A stretch of DNA of 32,590 nt from CAYMAX01 sp964388595 (lineage in GTDB: Bacteria; Bacteroidota; Bacteroidia; Bacteroidales; UBA932): assembly GCA_964388595.1 (NCBI GenBank), contig CAYMAX010000014.1:1-32590 (forward strand), given 5' to 3'. The notes under the pieces were generated by a model, which was not told the DNA's origin, did not search any database, and saw only the letters and a list, made by a program, of their open reading frames with translations. Position numbers and translations under genes: made by a program. Positions 24,318-32,570 of this stretch are shown one piece after another. How positions within the stretch are numbered: the first letter of the stretch is position 1; each line of letters opens with the position of its first letter.

Positions 24318-24851
24318 TTATCGTTCAACTGGGGGTTGAGGTCTGTTTTTACCACTGCGCTCGTCGTTGTGTCTGTCCCCTTTGCCGTCTTTGGGTCTTT
24401 CCCACATCTTAATCATCTTCATTCTAAACCCTTCTTCGGCCATATACATACTTGCCACTTTGTCTACAGGGAGGACTGAGTAAAAACGTGCAAGATAATC
24501 CTCTTGGACTTTTCCTTCTGCCACCCAACATTCGATATAGTGGTCTATGAGTTGCTTCATCTGAGCATCAGTGTAGCCCCCTTTCTCTTTAAGCTTTGTG
24601 AGTTCGTTAAAACTTCTGCGAGTCTCTTTGTGAGCATTGCGGACAGTCTCAGTGAACTGATTGTAGATAGGCCAGAAAACCTCGGCCTCGGCAGGTGTCA
24701 GATTTATCTCTGTAGTAAAGAAAGCGATTTTTGCATTTTGGATTTGCTCCATTTTTTCTTTAACATCTTTGTCTTTCTCCATCTTATCCTCTTGAGCAAA
24801 AAGAGAGAAAGAAATCAATAAAATAGCGATGGTAGATATAACTTTATTCAT
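24318..24851 (-). CDS. Spy/CpxP-like periplasmic protein of the sigma-factor cassette
   Basis: This 177-residue protein has a signal peptide (MNKVISTIAILLISFSLFAQ). The rest is mostly helical and charged, including KIAFFTTEINLTPAEAEVFWPIY. The LTPAEA element resembles the LTxxQ motif of Spy/CpxP-type periplasmic chaperones and sensors. The tail is rich in Lys, Arg, Asp and Pro. In Bacteroidota such proteins often sit directly behind an ECF sigma factor and a membrane anti-sigma factor, as here. That suggests it senses or relieves envelope protein stress. It overlaps the anti-sigma-like gene by 8 bp. Family placement is by motif and context, not strong identity. Confidence 0.7.
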   Translation of the reverse strand: MNKVISTIAILLISFSLFAQEDKMEKDKDVKEKMEQIQNAKIAFFTTEINLTPAEAEVFWPIYNQFTETVRNAHKETRRSFNELTKLKEKGGYTDAQMKQLIDHYIECWVAEGKVQEDYLARFYSVLPVDKVASMYMAEEGFRMKMIKMWERPKDGKGDRHNDERSGKNRPQPPVER

Positions 24852-25275
24852 GATTGTAAATTAATAAATAGTCAAATAAATCTTTATCTTCTATGACAAT
24901 GTCTTTATTGATATCAGAAGTCAGATCTTCGTCGACATCGATCTGATCATAATAATTATCAATAAATGAACTTGATAGGTATCCGTTTTCGATAAGTGTC
25001 ACTACACTCATCATAGAAGCATCTTCTGATGATGAAACCCTTGATGTGAGAGCAAAGACACCATATCCTATACCTAATATAAGCAGGAATGATACTCCAA
25101 GTGTCACATAAGATTTGGTTTTGAAGATAAAACTCATAAATGGCGTCGATGGACGATAGATTCTGTCATGAACGCTATTTTCCAAATCAGTCAGATAGCC
25201 TTCGGGCATTATGAAGGGATTGCGCTTGAGAGCGGGATTGTCCAAAGGGTCTAATATGTTTTTTTCTTCTTTCAT
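24844..25275 (-). CDS. Single-pass membrane protein, putative anti-sigma factor
   Basis: This is a 143-residue protein with a cytoplasmic N-terminal part of about 55 residues (with ALKRNPFIMPEGYLTDLENSV), one transmembrane helix at about 57-76 (YVTLGVSFLLILGIGYGVFA), and an acidic periplasmic tail. This topology fits an anti-sigma factor that holds the sigma factor at the membrane. The N-terminal segment is not recognisably a zinc-type (ZAS) domain, as it has no HxxxCxxC. The PFIMPEGYL element recurs, as I recall, in similarly placed Bacteroidota proteins. It lies 31 bp after the sigma factor gene and overlaps the Spy-like gene by 8 bp. The function is inferred from context. Confidence 0.65.
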   Translation of the reverse strand: MKEEKNILDPLDNPALKRNPFIMPEGYLTDLENSVHDRIYRPSTPFMSFIFKTKSYVTLGVSFLLILGIGYGVFALTSRVSSSEDASMMSVVTLIENGYLSSSFIDNYYDQIDVDEDLTSDINKDIVIEDKDLFDYLLIYNHE

Positions 25276-25306
25276 TTCAGGTTAGACTTAAGTTTTGTAA
25301 AAAAGA

Positions 25307-25852
25307 TTAATATTTGGCTTTCAAATTTTTTTGAATTTTTAAATATGCATGATGATAAGATGCTTTAAGAGAGCCTTCTGTCCCTCCAAGTATTTTAGTC
25401 ATATCTTCGTATCTGACCTCATCAAAATATCTCATATTGAAAACTGTCCTTTGTTTGGGAGGAAGCTGTAAGATAGCTTTGAACAGGTCTTTCTGGATAC
25501 TGTCTCCGTTGAAATAGGGGTCAGCTTCAAGTTTATTGGCAATGGCAGATTCTCCACCTGAAAGAGAGAAAGCATTTCTAAACTTCTCTTTCTTGAGAAA
25601 TGTGAGTGTCTCATTGGTAGCTATCCTGTAGAGCCAAGTGTAAAGCTGAGAATCTCCTCTGAAATCGGGTAAATATTTCCAAATCTTGACAAGAGTGTTC
25701 TGAAGCAGGTCATTGGTCTGTTCGTGGTCCCCTACGAGCTTTCTGATGTGCCAGTAAAGTTTTTCGGAGTATTTGCGCACGATAAGATTGAAGGCATATT
25801 CTTCTTTGCCCTCTTCGTGATATAGCTTTAGGATGTCATTATCGTCTTGCAT
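25307..25852 (-). CDS. ECF-type RNA polymerase sigma factor (RpoE-like)
   Basis: This 181-residue sigma-70 family protein has region 2 (NLIVRKYSEKLYWHIRKLVG through QLYTWLYRIATNETLTFL) and region 4 (LQLPPKQRTVFNMRYFDEVR through GSLKASYHHAYLKIQ) but no regions 1 or 3, as in ECF factors. It would direct RNA polymerase to an envelope-related regulon and be held inactive by the membrane protein encoded next. I use ATG at 25852; an in-frame TTG at 25864 is possible but less likely. Either way the start lies inside the 3' end of the transketolase gene (14-bp overlap), so the cassette may be co-transcribed with metabolic genes. No promoter box is evident immediately upstream. Confidence 0.9.
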   Translation of the reverse strand: MQDDNDILKLYHEEGKEEYAFNLIVRKYSEKLYWHIRKLVGDHEQTNDLLQNTLVKIWKYLPDFRGDSQLYTWLYRIATNETLTFLKKEKFRNAFSLSGGESAIANKLEADPYFNGDSIQKDLFKAILQLPPKQRTVFNMRYFDEVRYEDMTKILGGTEGSLKASYHHAYLKIQKNLKAKY

Positions 25853-26801
25853 TTTTTCTTGCAAACACTTTTTTGGCAGCTGCTATGATATGCTCTGCGT
25901 CAAGTCCGTATGCACGCATTAGTTCAGAAGGAGTACCGCTTTGACCGAACACATTGTCAATGGCGACAAACTCGATGGGATATGGTTGATGACGAGCCAA
26001 CAGTCCTGCTATCAATTCTCCAAGACCTCCCGCCACTTGGTGTTCTTCAGCACATACTACAGCACCTGTCTTTGCCACAGATGATAAGACTGCTTTTTCG
26101 TCAAGAGGTTTAATGGTGTGAATATCTATTAGTTCTACAGAGAGACCTTCTTGTTGCAAAGCCTCTGCTGCTACAATAGATTCCCATACCAAATGGCCGG
26201 TTGCGAAGATGGTGACATCTTTGCCTTCTGTCATTTTCAGTGCTTTTCCTATCTCAAAAGTCTGATCCTCAGGTGTAAAGTTGGGGACAGCGGGCCGTCC
26301 GAAACGAAGATATACAGCTCCCTGATAAGAGGCAGCAGCAATAGTGGCAGCTTTGGTCTGGTTATAATCACATGGATTAATTACCACCATACCGGGCAGC
26401 ATTCTCATAAGGCCAATATCTTCAAGTGTCTGATGAGTGGCGCCATCTTCGCCAAGAGTGATACCTGCGTGCGATGCAGCTATTTTGACATTGGTCCGCC
26501 CGTATGATACGCATTGGCGGATTTGGTCGTATACTCTCGCAGTGACAAAGTTGGCAAACGAACCGATAAATGGAATATGTCCGCTCAGTGAAAGTCCGGC
26601 AGCAGTTCCCACCATGTTGGCTTCAGCTATGCCGCACTGAAAAAAACGGTCGGGATGTTCCTTCACAAATTCATCCATCTTCAGCGAGCCTATAAGGTCG
26701 GCACACAGGGCCACCACATGAGGATTGGTCCTTCCAAGTTCGGCCAATCCTGCTCCAAATCCTGAACGTGTATCTTTATTGCCTGTATTGATATATGTCA
26801 T
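25839..26801 (-). CDS. Transketolase, C-terminal subunit
   Basis: This 320-residue protein corresponds to the pyrimidine-binding and C-terminal domains of transketolase. It shows GIAEANMVGTAAGLSLSG (with the catalytic Glu of the thiamine diphosphate site), ASHAGITLGEDGATHQTLEDI and DIHTIKPLDEKAV. It pairs with the N-terminal subunit encoded 11 bp upstream to form a split transketolase that interconverts sugar phosphates in the non-oxidative pentose phosphate pathway. Split forms are common in Bacteria. The last 14 bp overlap the ECF sigma factor gene. Confidence 0.93.
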   Translation of the reverse strand: MTYINTGNKDTRSGFGAGLAELGRTNPHVVALCADLIGSLKMDEFVKEHPDRFFQCGIAEANMVGTAAGLSLSGHIPFIGSFANFVTARVYDQIRQCVSYGRTNVKIAASHAGITLGEDGATHQTLEDIGLMRMLPGMVVINPCDYNQTKAATIAAASYQGAVYLRFGRPAVPNFTPEDQTFEIGKALKMTEGKDVTIFATGHLVWESIVAAEALQQEGLSVELIDIHTIKPLDEKAVLSSVAKTGAVVCAEEHQVAGGLGELIAGLLARHQPYPIEFVAIDNVFGQSGTPSELMRAYGLDAEHIIAAAKKVFARKNARR

Positions 26802-26812
26802 AATGTTATCGA

Positions 26813-27658
26813 TTAATAGTCACCTAATGTTTCGGGAAGTTGAGCGAGAGCCTGAGTGCACTGCTCGGCAGATGGAGCTTTGCCATGCCACTTGTGAGTG
26901 CCGGCCATAAAATCTACGCCATGACCCATCTCAGTCCTGAATAGAATCATCACAGGCTTGCCATGGCCTGAAAGCTTTTTGGCTTGAGCAAATGCTTCCA
27001 AGATGGCATCCATATCGTGACCATCGGCGATGACACATTCCCATCCGAACTTTTGCCATTTGCCCGGAAGGTCTCCAAGGCTCATGACATCATCCACGGG
27101 ACCATCTATCTGTTTGCCATTCCAGTCAGTCATAGCTATAAGATGGTCTATCTTATGTTGAGCAGCGAACATGGCTGACTCCCATACCTCTCCCTCTTCA
27201 CTTTCTCCGTCACCCAAAAGTACATAGACATATTTAGATTCACCATCCAATTGTTTACCTAAAGCAGCTCCACAGGCGACAGCCAATCCCTGTCCCAAAG
27301 AGCCGGAAGCTTCATATACTCCCGGGAGTCCTTTATCTACAGCGGGATGTCCCTGAAGCCGCGACCCGAATTTGCGAAAAGTACCAAGCTCCGATACTGG
27401 GAAATACCCGTTGCGGGCGAGAATACTATATAGAAGTGGAGAAAGGTGACCTGCGGAGAGGAAAAACATATCTTCATTTTTACCGCTTCGACTCCACTTG
27501 AGAGGGTCGTGGTCGAGTTCTGAGAAAAAGAGTGCTGTGAGAATATCTGTGCTGCTAAGAGAACCACCGGGGTGACCAGAAGCTGCACCTGTAACCATTC
27601 TGATAATATCTCTTCTCACTTGCGAAGAGATACTTCTTAGTTGTTCTGATGTGGGCAT
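26813..27658 (-). CDS. Transketolase, N-terminal subunit
   Basis: This 281-residue protein carries the thiamine diphosphate pyrophosphate-binding domain. It has GHPGGSLSSTDIL near the N-terminus, the TPP motif GDGESEEGEVWESAMFA, and AMTDWNGKQIDG. Length and order match stand-alone N-terminal transketolase subunits. With the next gene it makes one enzyme. It is the first gene of a seven-gene minus-strand run extending to trmN6, and its promoter lies in the 85-bp gap shared with lepA. Confidence 0.94.
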   Translation of the reverse strand: MPTSEQLRSISSQVRRDIIRMVTGAASGHPGGSLSSTDILTALFFSELDHDPLKWSRSGKNEDMFFLSAGHLSPLLYSILARNGYFPVSELGTFRKFGSRLQGHPAVDKGLPGVYEASGSLGQGLAVACGAALGKQLDGESKYVYVLLGDGESEEGEVWESAMFAAQHKIDHLIAMTDWNGKQIDGPVDDVMSLGDLPGKWQKFGWECVIADGHDMDAILEAFAQAKKLSGHGKPVMILFRTEMGHGVDFMAGTHKWHGKAPSAEQCTQALAQLPETLGDY

Positions 27659-27692
27659 TATGATTTGTATTGATGTGCTAAGGTAGTGCGAA

Positions 27693-27723
27693 TTTGAAGA
27701 AAATCAAAAATAATGTATCTTTG
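27693..27723 (+). promoter_or_regulatory. Promoter for lepA
   Basis: TTTG (27693-27696), a 19-bp spacer, and TATCTTTG (27716-27723) match the Bacteroides promoter consensus in full. The leader to the ATG at 27744 would be about 15 nt. Confidence 0.78.
27705..27712 (-). promoter_or_regulatory. -7 promoter box for the transketolase-sigma-lolD operon
   Basis: The minus strand reads TATTTTTG, matching TAnnTTTG, 47 bp from the ATG at 27658. No clear -33 box stands at the expected distance. It lies within the spacer of the divergent lepA promoter, so the two compete for the same DNA. Confidence 0.5.
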
Positions 27724-27743
27724 CCCGCCAATCAGCCGATACA

Positions 27744-29531
27744 ATGAAATCCATTAGAAATTTTTGCATAATAGCTCATATCGATCATGGGAAGAGCACT
27801 TTAGCAGATAGAATGTTGGAGGAGACCCAGACCATTGCTGCGAGAGATATGGAGAACCAGGTGCTCGACTCGATGGATTTGGAGAGAGAGAAGGGGATTA
27901 CCATCAAAAGTCACGCTATCCAGATGTCCTACCACTTCCAGGGAGAGGATTATATTCTCAATCTGCTTGACACTCCGGGACATGTCGATTTTTCTTATGA
28001 AGTATCACGCGCCATAGCTTCCTGTGAGGGGGCTTTGTTAGTGGTAGATGCTACACAAGGCATTCAGGCACAGACTATTTCCAATCTTTATCTCGCATTG
28101 GAGCACGATTTGGAAATTATCCCCGTCCTCAATAAAATAGATATGGAGTCGGCGATGGTAGATGTCGTAAAGGACCAGATAATAGACCTGTTGGGGTGCA
28201 AAGAGGATGAGATATTGTTGTGCAGCGCCAAGACAGGAGAAGGGGTACCACAGATTATGGAGGCGATAGTTAAAAGAATTCCCGCCCCCAAAGGAGACCC
28301 TTCTGCTCCATTACAGGCATTAATCTTCGATTCTGTGTTCAATTCGTTTCGAGGTATCATAGCCTATTTTAAAGTCCGAAACGGGGTCATTCATCAGGGA
28401 GACAAAGTCAAATTTGTCAATACAGGTAAAGAATATGTGGCGGACGAAGTGGGTTATCTGAGGATGAAACTATGTCCTACCTCAGAAGTATCTACCGGCA
28501 ATGTGGGTTACATCATCTCAGGTATCAAGACAGCTGTCGAAGTGAGGGTGGGAGATACTATCACGCATGTTGAAAATCCGTGCAAGACCTCCATATCGGG
28601 ATTTGAGGAGGTGAAGCCTATGCTTTTTGCAGGTGTATATCCGGTAGATGCAGACGAATACGAAGACTTGAGGTCCTCTCTGGAAAAACTTCAACTCAAT
28701 GATGCCTCTCTGGTATTTGAGCCTGAGTCTTCACTTGCTCTCGGATTTGGTTTCAGATGTGGTTTTCTGGGGCTGCTTCATCTGGAGATAGTGCAGGAGC
28801 GTCTCTTCAGGGAGTTCGATATGGATGTAATCACCACAGTTCCCAACGTCTCTTATGAAGTGTATACGACCAAAGGAGAGATGATAGATGTGCACAATCC
28901 ATCCGGATTGCCTGCCCTCACTCTCATTGACCACATCGATGAGCCATATATCAGGGCTCAGATTATCTCCAAGAGCGAATACTTCGGACCTATTATGAAG
29001 CTATGTCTTGACAAGAGAGGAGTGCTTCTCAATCAACATTTCCTGACTTCAGACAGAGTAGAGCTTACCTATAAAATGCCTTTGGCCGAGATAGTGTTTG
29101 ATTTTTATGACAAACTCAAATCTATTTCCAAAGGGTATGCTTCATTTGATTATCATATCACAGAATATGACAGAGCAGACCTTGTCAAGCTCGACATACT
29201 CCTCAATTCAGAGCCCGTGGATGCTCTTTCATCCCTCATTCATCGCTCGAGAGCTTATGATTTCGGTCGCAAAATGTGCGAGAAATTAAAAGAGCTCATC
29301 CCTCGTCAACAGTTCGAAATAGCTATTCAGGCCGCCATCGGAGCCAAAATCATCGCACGCGAGACAGTAAAAGCTGTACGCAAAGATGTTACGGCCAAAT
29401 GTTACGGAGGGGATATCACCCGTAAACGTAAATTGCTCGAAAAGCAGAAAAAAGGCAAACGAAGAATGCGTCAGGTAGGGAATGTTGAGGTGCCGCAGTC
29501 TGCGTTTATGGCAGTGCTGAAATTGGATTAA
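27744..29531 (+). CDS. lepA: Elongation factor 4 (LepA), translational GTPase
   Basis: LepA is a ribosome-associated GTPase that back-translocates or remodels stalled or initiating ribosomes. The 595-residue protein has the normal family length. Its G domain is intact: P-loop AHIDHGKST, the switch I element REKGITIKSH, DTPGHVDFSYEV with the catalytic His, and NKIDM. Domain II, the EF-G-like domains and the LepA-specific C-terminal domain follow, the last with GAKIIARETVKAVRKDVTAK, GGDITRKRKLLEKQKKGKRR and the ending VPQSAFMAVLKL. It is transcribed alone, and its stop is 6 bp from the stop of the convergent kdnB gene. Its intact motifs contrast with the degenerate ones of the EF-G2 encoded earlier in the window. 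Confidence 0.98.
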   Translation: MKSIRNFCIIAHIDHGKSTLADRMLEETQTIAARDMENQVLDSMDLEREKGITIKSHAIQMSYHFQGEDYILNLLDTPGHVDFSYEVSRAIASCEGALLVVDATQGIQAQTISNLYLALEHDLEIIPVLNKIDMESAMVDVVKDQIIDLLGCKEDEILLCSAKTGEGVPQIMEAIVKRIPAPKGDPSAPLQALIFDSVFNSFRGIIAYFKVRNGVIHQGDKVKFVNTGKEYVADEVGYLRMKLCPTSEVSTGNVGYIISGIKTAVEVRVGDTITHVENPCKTSISGFEEVKPMLFAGVYPVDADEYEDLRSSLEKLQLNDASLVFEPESSLALGFGFRCGFLGLLHLEIVQERLFREFDMDVITTVPNVSYEVYTTKGEMIDVHNPSGLPALTLIDHIDEPYIRAQIISKSEYFGPIMKLCLDKRGVLLNQHFLTSDRVELTYKMPLAEIVFDFYDKLKSISKGYASFDYHITEYDRADLVKLDILLNSEPVDALSSLIHRSRAYDFGRKMCEKLKELIPRQQFEIAIQAAIGAKIIARETVKAVRKDVTAKCYGGDITRKRKLLEKQKKGKRRMRQVGNVEVPQSAFMAVLKLD

Positions 29532-29537
29532 ATTATT

Positions 29538-30617
29538 CTACATTCTTTCGTATAAAGAACGCAGTCTTTCGGGAGTCATTATCTTTTGCCAATCTTTACC
29601 GAGTGCATTTTCCCAAAGAGGAGTCATGCCGTATGCCACCCTCACCATAGCAGCGAATTGTTCTTCAGTACAGTGGGAGCAAATGCCTTGGGGAAGAGAT
29701 ATTCCGAGTTTATCTTTCAATTTCTTAAACTCTTTCACTTCTGACGGATAGAAATCTGACAGCTGATTGAATACTATGCAGTTGCCCTCTCCGTGGCGAA
29801 TACCGAGGGCAAACCCGAGACCATATCCCATCGCATGTATGATGCCCACTTGAGAGTAAGCTATACTCATCCCTCCAAACCAGGAAGCCATCATCAGATG
29901 ATTATCGCTGTCGTCGTCCCAGACATCTTTTTCATAGAAAACATGATGACACATCTGGAATGCTTTCTCTCCGTATGCTTGGGAGAAGGTGTTCATATAG
30001 GAGCCGTTGAGGGATTCTATACAATGCAGGTAGTTGTCCATCCCTGTATAAAACCTTTGCAGGACTGGCACATTTTTGATTAGTTCCGGGTCGAGAACAG
30101 CCTGGTCGAAGGGGGTAAAATCAGAGTTTAAGCCGAGTTTCTTCTCAGGTCCAATGAGCACTGCAGTGCGAGATACCTCTGCACCGGTACCTGAAAGAGT
30201 GGGGATGCCTACATGATATACCCCTTTGTGCTTCACCAGGTCCCAACCCTGATAATCGGCAGAAGAGCCCTCATTGCGCATCATCAGAGAGACAGCTTTG
30301 GTGATATCCATCACAGCGCCTCCACCCATACCTGCTATACCGGAGACATCTCCGTATTTGTTTTTGAGGTAATCTCTCAGATTATCGACTTGGTAAGTGC
30401 TTGGTTCGTGAGGATTGACATCCACAAGTATCAGTTCGTCTCCTTTTTCCACAGGAACGCGTGAAAGAAAAGCCTTGTCGAGGCGGAAACAGTTGTCTAC
30501 AAAAAATATAAAGGGCTTACCGTCTACTCTGTGAGGTCGGATGATATCGCCCAATTGGTCAAAAGAGCCCCTTCCATATACCACAAAAGGGACCATAGGG
30601 AAATTCTTATATGCCAT
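29538..30617 (-). CDS. kdnB: Kdo 8-oxidase (KdnB), iron-containing alcohol dehydrogenase family
   Basis: This 359-residue protein of the Fe-ADH family closely resembles KdnB, which oxidises the C8 hydroxyl of 3-deoxy-D-manno-octulosonate (Kdo) to an aldehyde. Visible features are the nucleotide-binding GMGGGAVMDITKAVS (GGG at 98-100) and the metal ligands Asp194 and His198 (GMDNYLHCIE), His261 (IIHAMGYGLG) and His275 (RHGEGNC). Fe-ADH members act on many substrates, so the specificity call rests on overall resemblance and on the operon, where it follows kdsB (11-bp overlap) and a KdnA-type aminotransferase. This is the arrangement described for Kdo8N synthesis in Shewanella. Confidence 0.85.
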   Translation of the reverse strand: MAYKNFPMVPFVVYGRGSFDQLGDIIRPHRVDGKPFIFFVDNCFRLDKAFLSRVPVEKGDELILVDVNPHEPSTYQVDNLRDYLKNKYGDVSGIAGMGGGAVMDITKAVSLMMRNEGSSADYQGWDLVKHKGVYHVGIPTLSGTGAEVSRTAVLIGPEKKLGLNSDFTPFDQAVLDPELIKNVPVLQRFYTGMDNYLHCIESLNGSYMNTFSQAYGEKAFQMCHHVFYEKDVWDDDSDNHLMMASWFGGMSIAYSQVGIIHAMGYGLGFALGIRHGEGNCIVFNQLSDFYPSEVKEFKKLKDKLGISLPQGICSHCTEEQFAAMVRVAYGMTPLWENALGKDWQKIMTPERLRSLYERM

Positions 30618-31365
30618 ATCGTGCTTTAAATAATGATTCTGCGTTGACTAAATCTTCGGGAGTATCAATTTCTATGCCCATATACTCCGTCTCCATCACT
30701 TTTATTTTCTTGCCATATTCCAGGTATCTGATACATTCAATCGCTTCCGATGCTTCGTTGGGTAATTGCTTCCAGTGGGCAAAATCTATCAGAGATTGAC
30801 GGCGGAAGGCATACAGTCCTATATGTTCAAAATATGCCGCACCCGATTCTTTGTATCTGGGATAAGGGATGGGACTGCGTGAAAAATAGAGTGCGAAGTC
30901 ATGAATATCTGTCACAATCTTTACATAATTGGGATCGTCGATGAGCTTCTCATCAGTTATTTTTTGTTTCAATGTCGACAGGTCCACGATATCTGCATCA
31001 TCACCATAATATGGAGAGAGGAGCTTTACTAGAGAATCCTTAGATGTAAAAGGCTCGTCTCCCTGTACATTGACCACTATGTCGCAATCGATATTCTCAA
31101 TGGCCTCTGCGATTCTGTCACTCCCTGTATTGTGAGGTTTTTTGCTCATAAGGCAGGGGAAACCATTATCAGTCACAGTCTGAAATATACGGGCATCATC
31201 TGTGACCACATAGACCTCTTCAAACAGGCCGGTGCGCTTGACCGCTTCACAAGTGCGGACAATAACAGGTTTTCCGCAGAGAGATGCGAGCATCTTCCCC
31301 GGGAATCTCGAGGAGGCATACCTGGCAGGGATGAGGGCTACTATTTTATAATTACAGTCTCTCAT
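30607..31365 (-). CDS. kdsB: CMP-Kdo (probably CMP-Kdo8N) synthetase
   Basis: This 252-residue cytidylyltransferase activates a 3-deoxy-octulosonate with CTP, giving the CMP-sugar used by the Kdo transferase for lipid A inner core. Family motifs are IPARYASSRFPGKML (CTP site), KPHNTGSDRIAEAIE, NVQGDEPF and IGLYAFRRQSLIDF. Length is normal. Because it sits between the aminotransferase and the 8-oxidase genes, with an 11-bp overlap to the latter and a 5-bp gap from the former, I infer that it uses the 8-amino sugar, as the Shewanella enzyme is reported to do. The sequence alone does not prove this preference. Confidence 0.93.
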   Translation of the reverse strand: MRDCNYKIVALIPARYASSRFPGKMLASLCGKPVIVRTCEAVKRTGLFEEVYVVTDDARIFQTVTDNGFPCLMSKKPHNTGSDRIAEAIENIDCDIVVNVQGDEPFTSKDSLVKLLSPYYGDDADIVDLSTLKQKITDEKLIDDPNYVKIVTDIHDFALYFSRSPIPYPRYKESGAAYFEHIGLYAFRRQSLIDFAHWKQLPNEASEAIECIRYLEYGKKIKVMETEYMGIEIDTPEDLVNAESLFKARYGI

Positions 31366-31370
31366 AGTGA

Positions 31371-32570
31371 TTATCCGCAGATATCTTTCAGTATTTTTAC
31401 CATAACATCACCACGGTAGCGAAGCTCTTTTTCTGTCCAGGAGAGACAGATTTGGCAGGAAAGGTTGCGTCCGATGATATCGTCAGAGACAGGGAAAGAG
31501 ACTTGTGAATAGTCAGGCATCCCCTTCAATATTTCTTCTGACAGGCGGTACAGGGATTGTTTATTTTTGAGATGGTCCCACTTGCGGATATAGTGCCAAT
31601 TGTTGTCGTAGTAGTGGAATACTCCGGTTATTCCTGCTTGGGTAAGTGCTTCTTGGGCTTTACGTGCCTGCGACAAAGAAGGAAGGAAGAAAGAAAGGAA
31701 TGTGGCATTTTCTCCTTCGGGTGAATAATTGGTGCGGAATCTGATGGCAGGAACCTCTTTTTCGATACGATTCTGCAGATATAATTTATTCCTTCTGTTG
31801 ATAAGAAGAATTTCATCAAGGCGACCAAACTGGGCAATACCTACGGCAGCATTCATCTCATTGACTCTCAGATTGGTTCCCATAAATGGATGGCTCTCTT
31901 TTCCACGGTCTGTCCCTTTATGGTCGTGACCATGGTCTGTATAGCCGTCTGCCTTAATGTAGTATTTATCATTATTGGTGACCACGCACCCACCTTCTCC
32001 CATAGTGATGATTTTGACATAATCAAAAGAGAAGCAGCCCATATCGCCAAATGAACCAACACTCTTACCGCGATAGGTGGCACCGGTAGCCTGACAGGCA
32101 TCTTCGATGAGAAGAAGATGATGTTCTTTGCATATCTTCAACAGAGCATCGATATTGGCCGGGCATCCACACATATGAACGGGAATCACAGCTTTGGTGC
32201 GTGGAGTAATAGCTTTGATGACTGCGCCGGGGTCAAGAGTAAGTGACTCATCTATATCTACCAAGATGGGAGTGGCACCTATACTTATTACAGATTCGAA
32301 AGTGGCTACGAAAGTGAAAGTGGGGACTATCACTTCGTCTCCTGCTCCTATTCCTGCTACTGCAAGAGCAGTATTCAACGCAGATGTGCCACTAGTGGTA
32401 AGCTGACAGTGTTTGACTCCAAATCGCTGGCAAATAATACCTTCAAGCTCTTTGCATTTCCATATTTCTTCTCTTCTTCCCTCGAATCCATATCTCATGA
32501 GAACTCCGGTCGAGAGAACGTCCATCACTTGTTTTTTTTCGGCATCTCCGAACAATTCATTACCTGGCAT
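31371..32570 (-). CDS. kdnA: 8-amino-3,8-dideoxy-octulosonate transaminase (KdnA), DegT/DnrJ/EryC1 family
   Basis: This 399-residue PLP-dependent sugar aminotransferase has a DegT-fold sequence with TTSGTSALNTALAVAGIGAGDEV, PTFTFVATFESVIS, Asp157 and Gln160 in LIEDACQATG, and the Schiff-base Lys186 in SFDYVKIITMGEGG. It is predicted to move an amino group from glutamate onto the C8 aldehyde of oxidised Kdo, giving Kdo8N. It is the first of three genes in the operon. The start at 32570 is secure because an in-frame TAA lies three codons upstream. The promoter is outside or at the very edge of the window. A different DegT substrate is possible, but the kdsB and kdnB neighbours argue for this one. 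Confidence 0.85.
   Translation of the reverse strand: MPGNELFGDAEKKQVMDVLSTGVLMRYGFEGRREEIWKCKELEGIICQRFGVKHCQLTTSGTSALNTALAVAGIGAGDEVIVPTFTFVATFESVISIGATPILVDIDESLTLDPGAVIKAITPRTKAVIPVHMCGCPANIDALLKICKEHHLLLIEDACQATGATYRGKSVGSFGDMGCFSFDYVKIITMGEGGCVVTNNDKYYIKADGYTDHGHDHKGTDRGKESHPFMGTNLRVNEMNAAVGIAQFGRLDEILLINRRNKLYLQNRIEKEVPAIRFRTNYSPEGENATFLSFFLPSLSQARKAQEALTQAGITGVFHYYDNNWHYIRKWDHLKNKQSLYRLSEEILKGMPDYSQVSFPVSDDIIGRNLSCQICLSWTEKELRYRGDVMVKILKDICG

Noticed and set aside
25853..25864. TTG start extending the sigma factor by 4 residues
   Set aside because: An ATG four codons later gives a normal ECF N-terminus; the extension adds nothing conserved.
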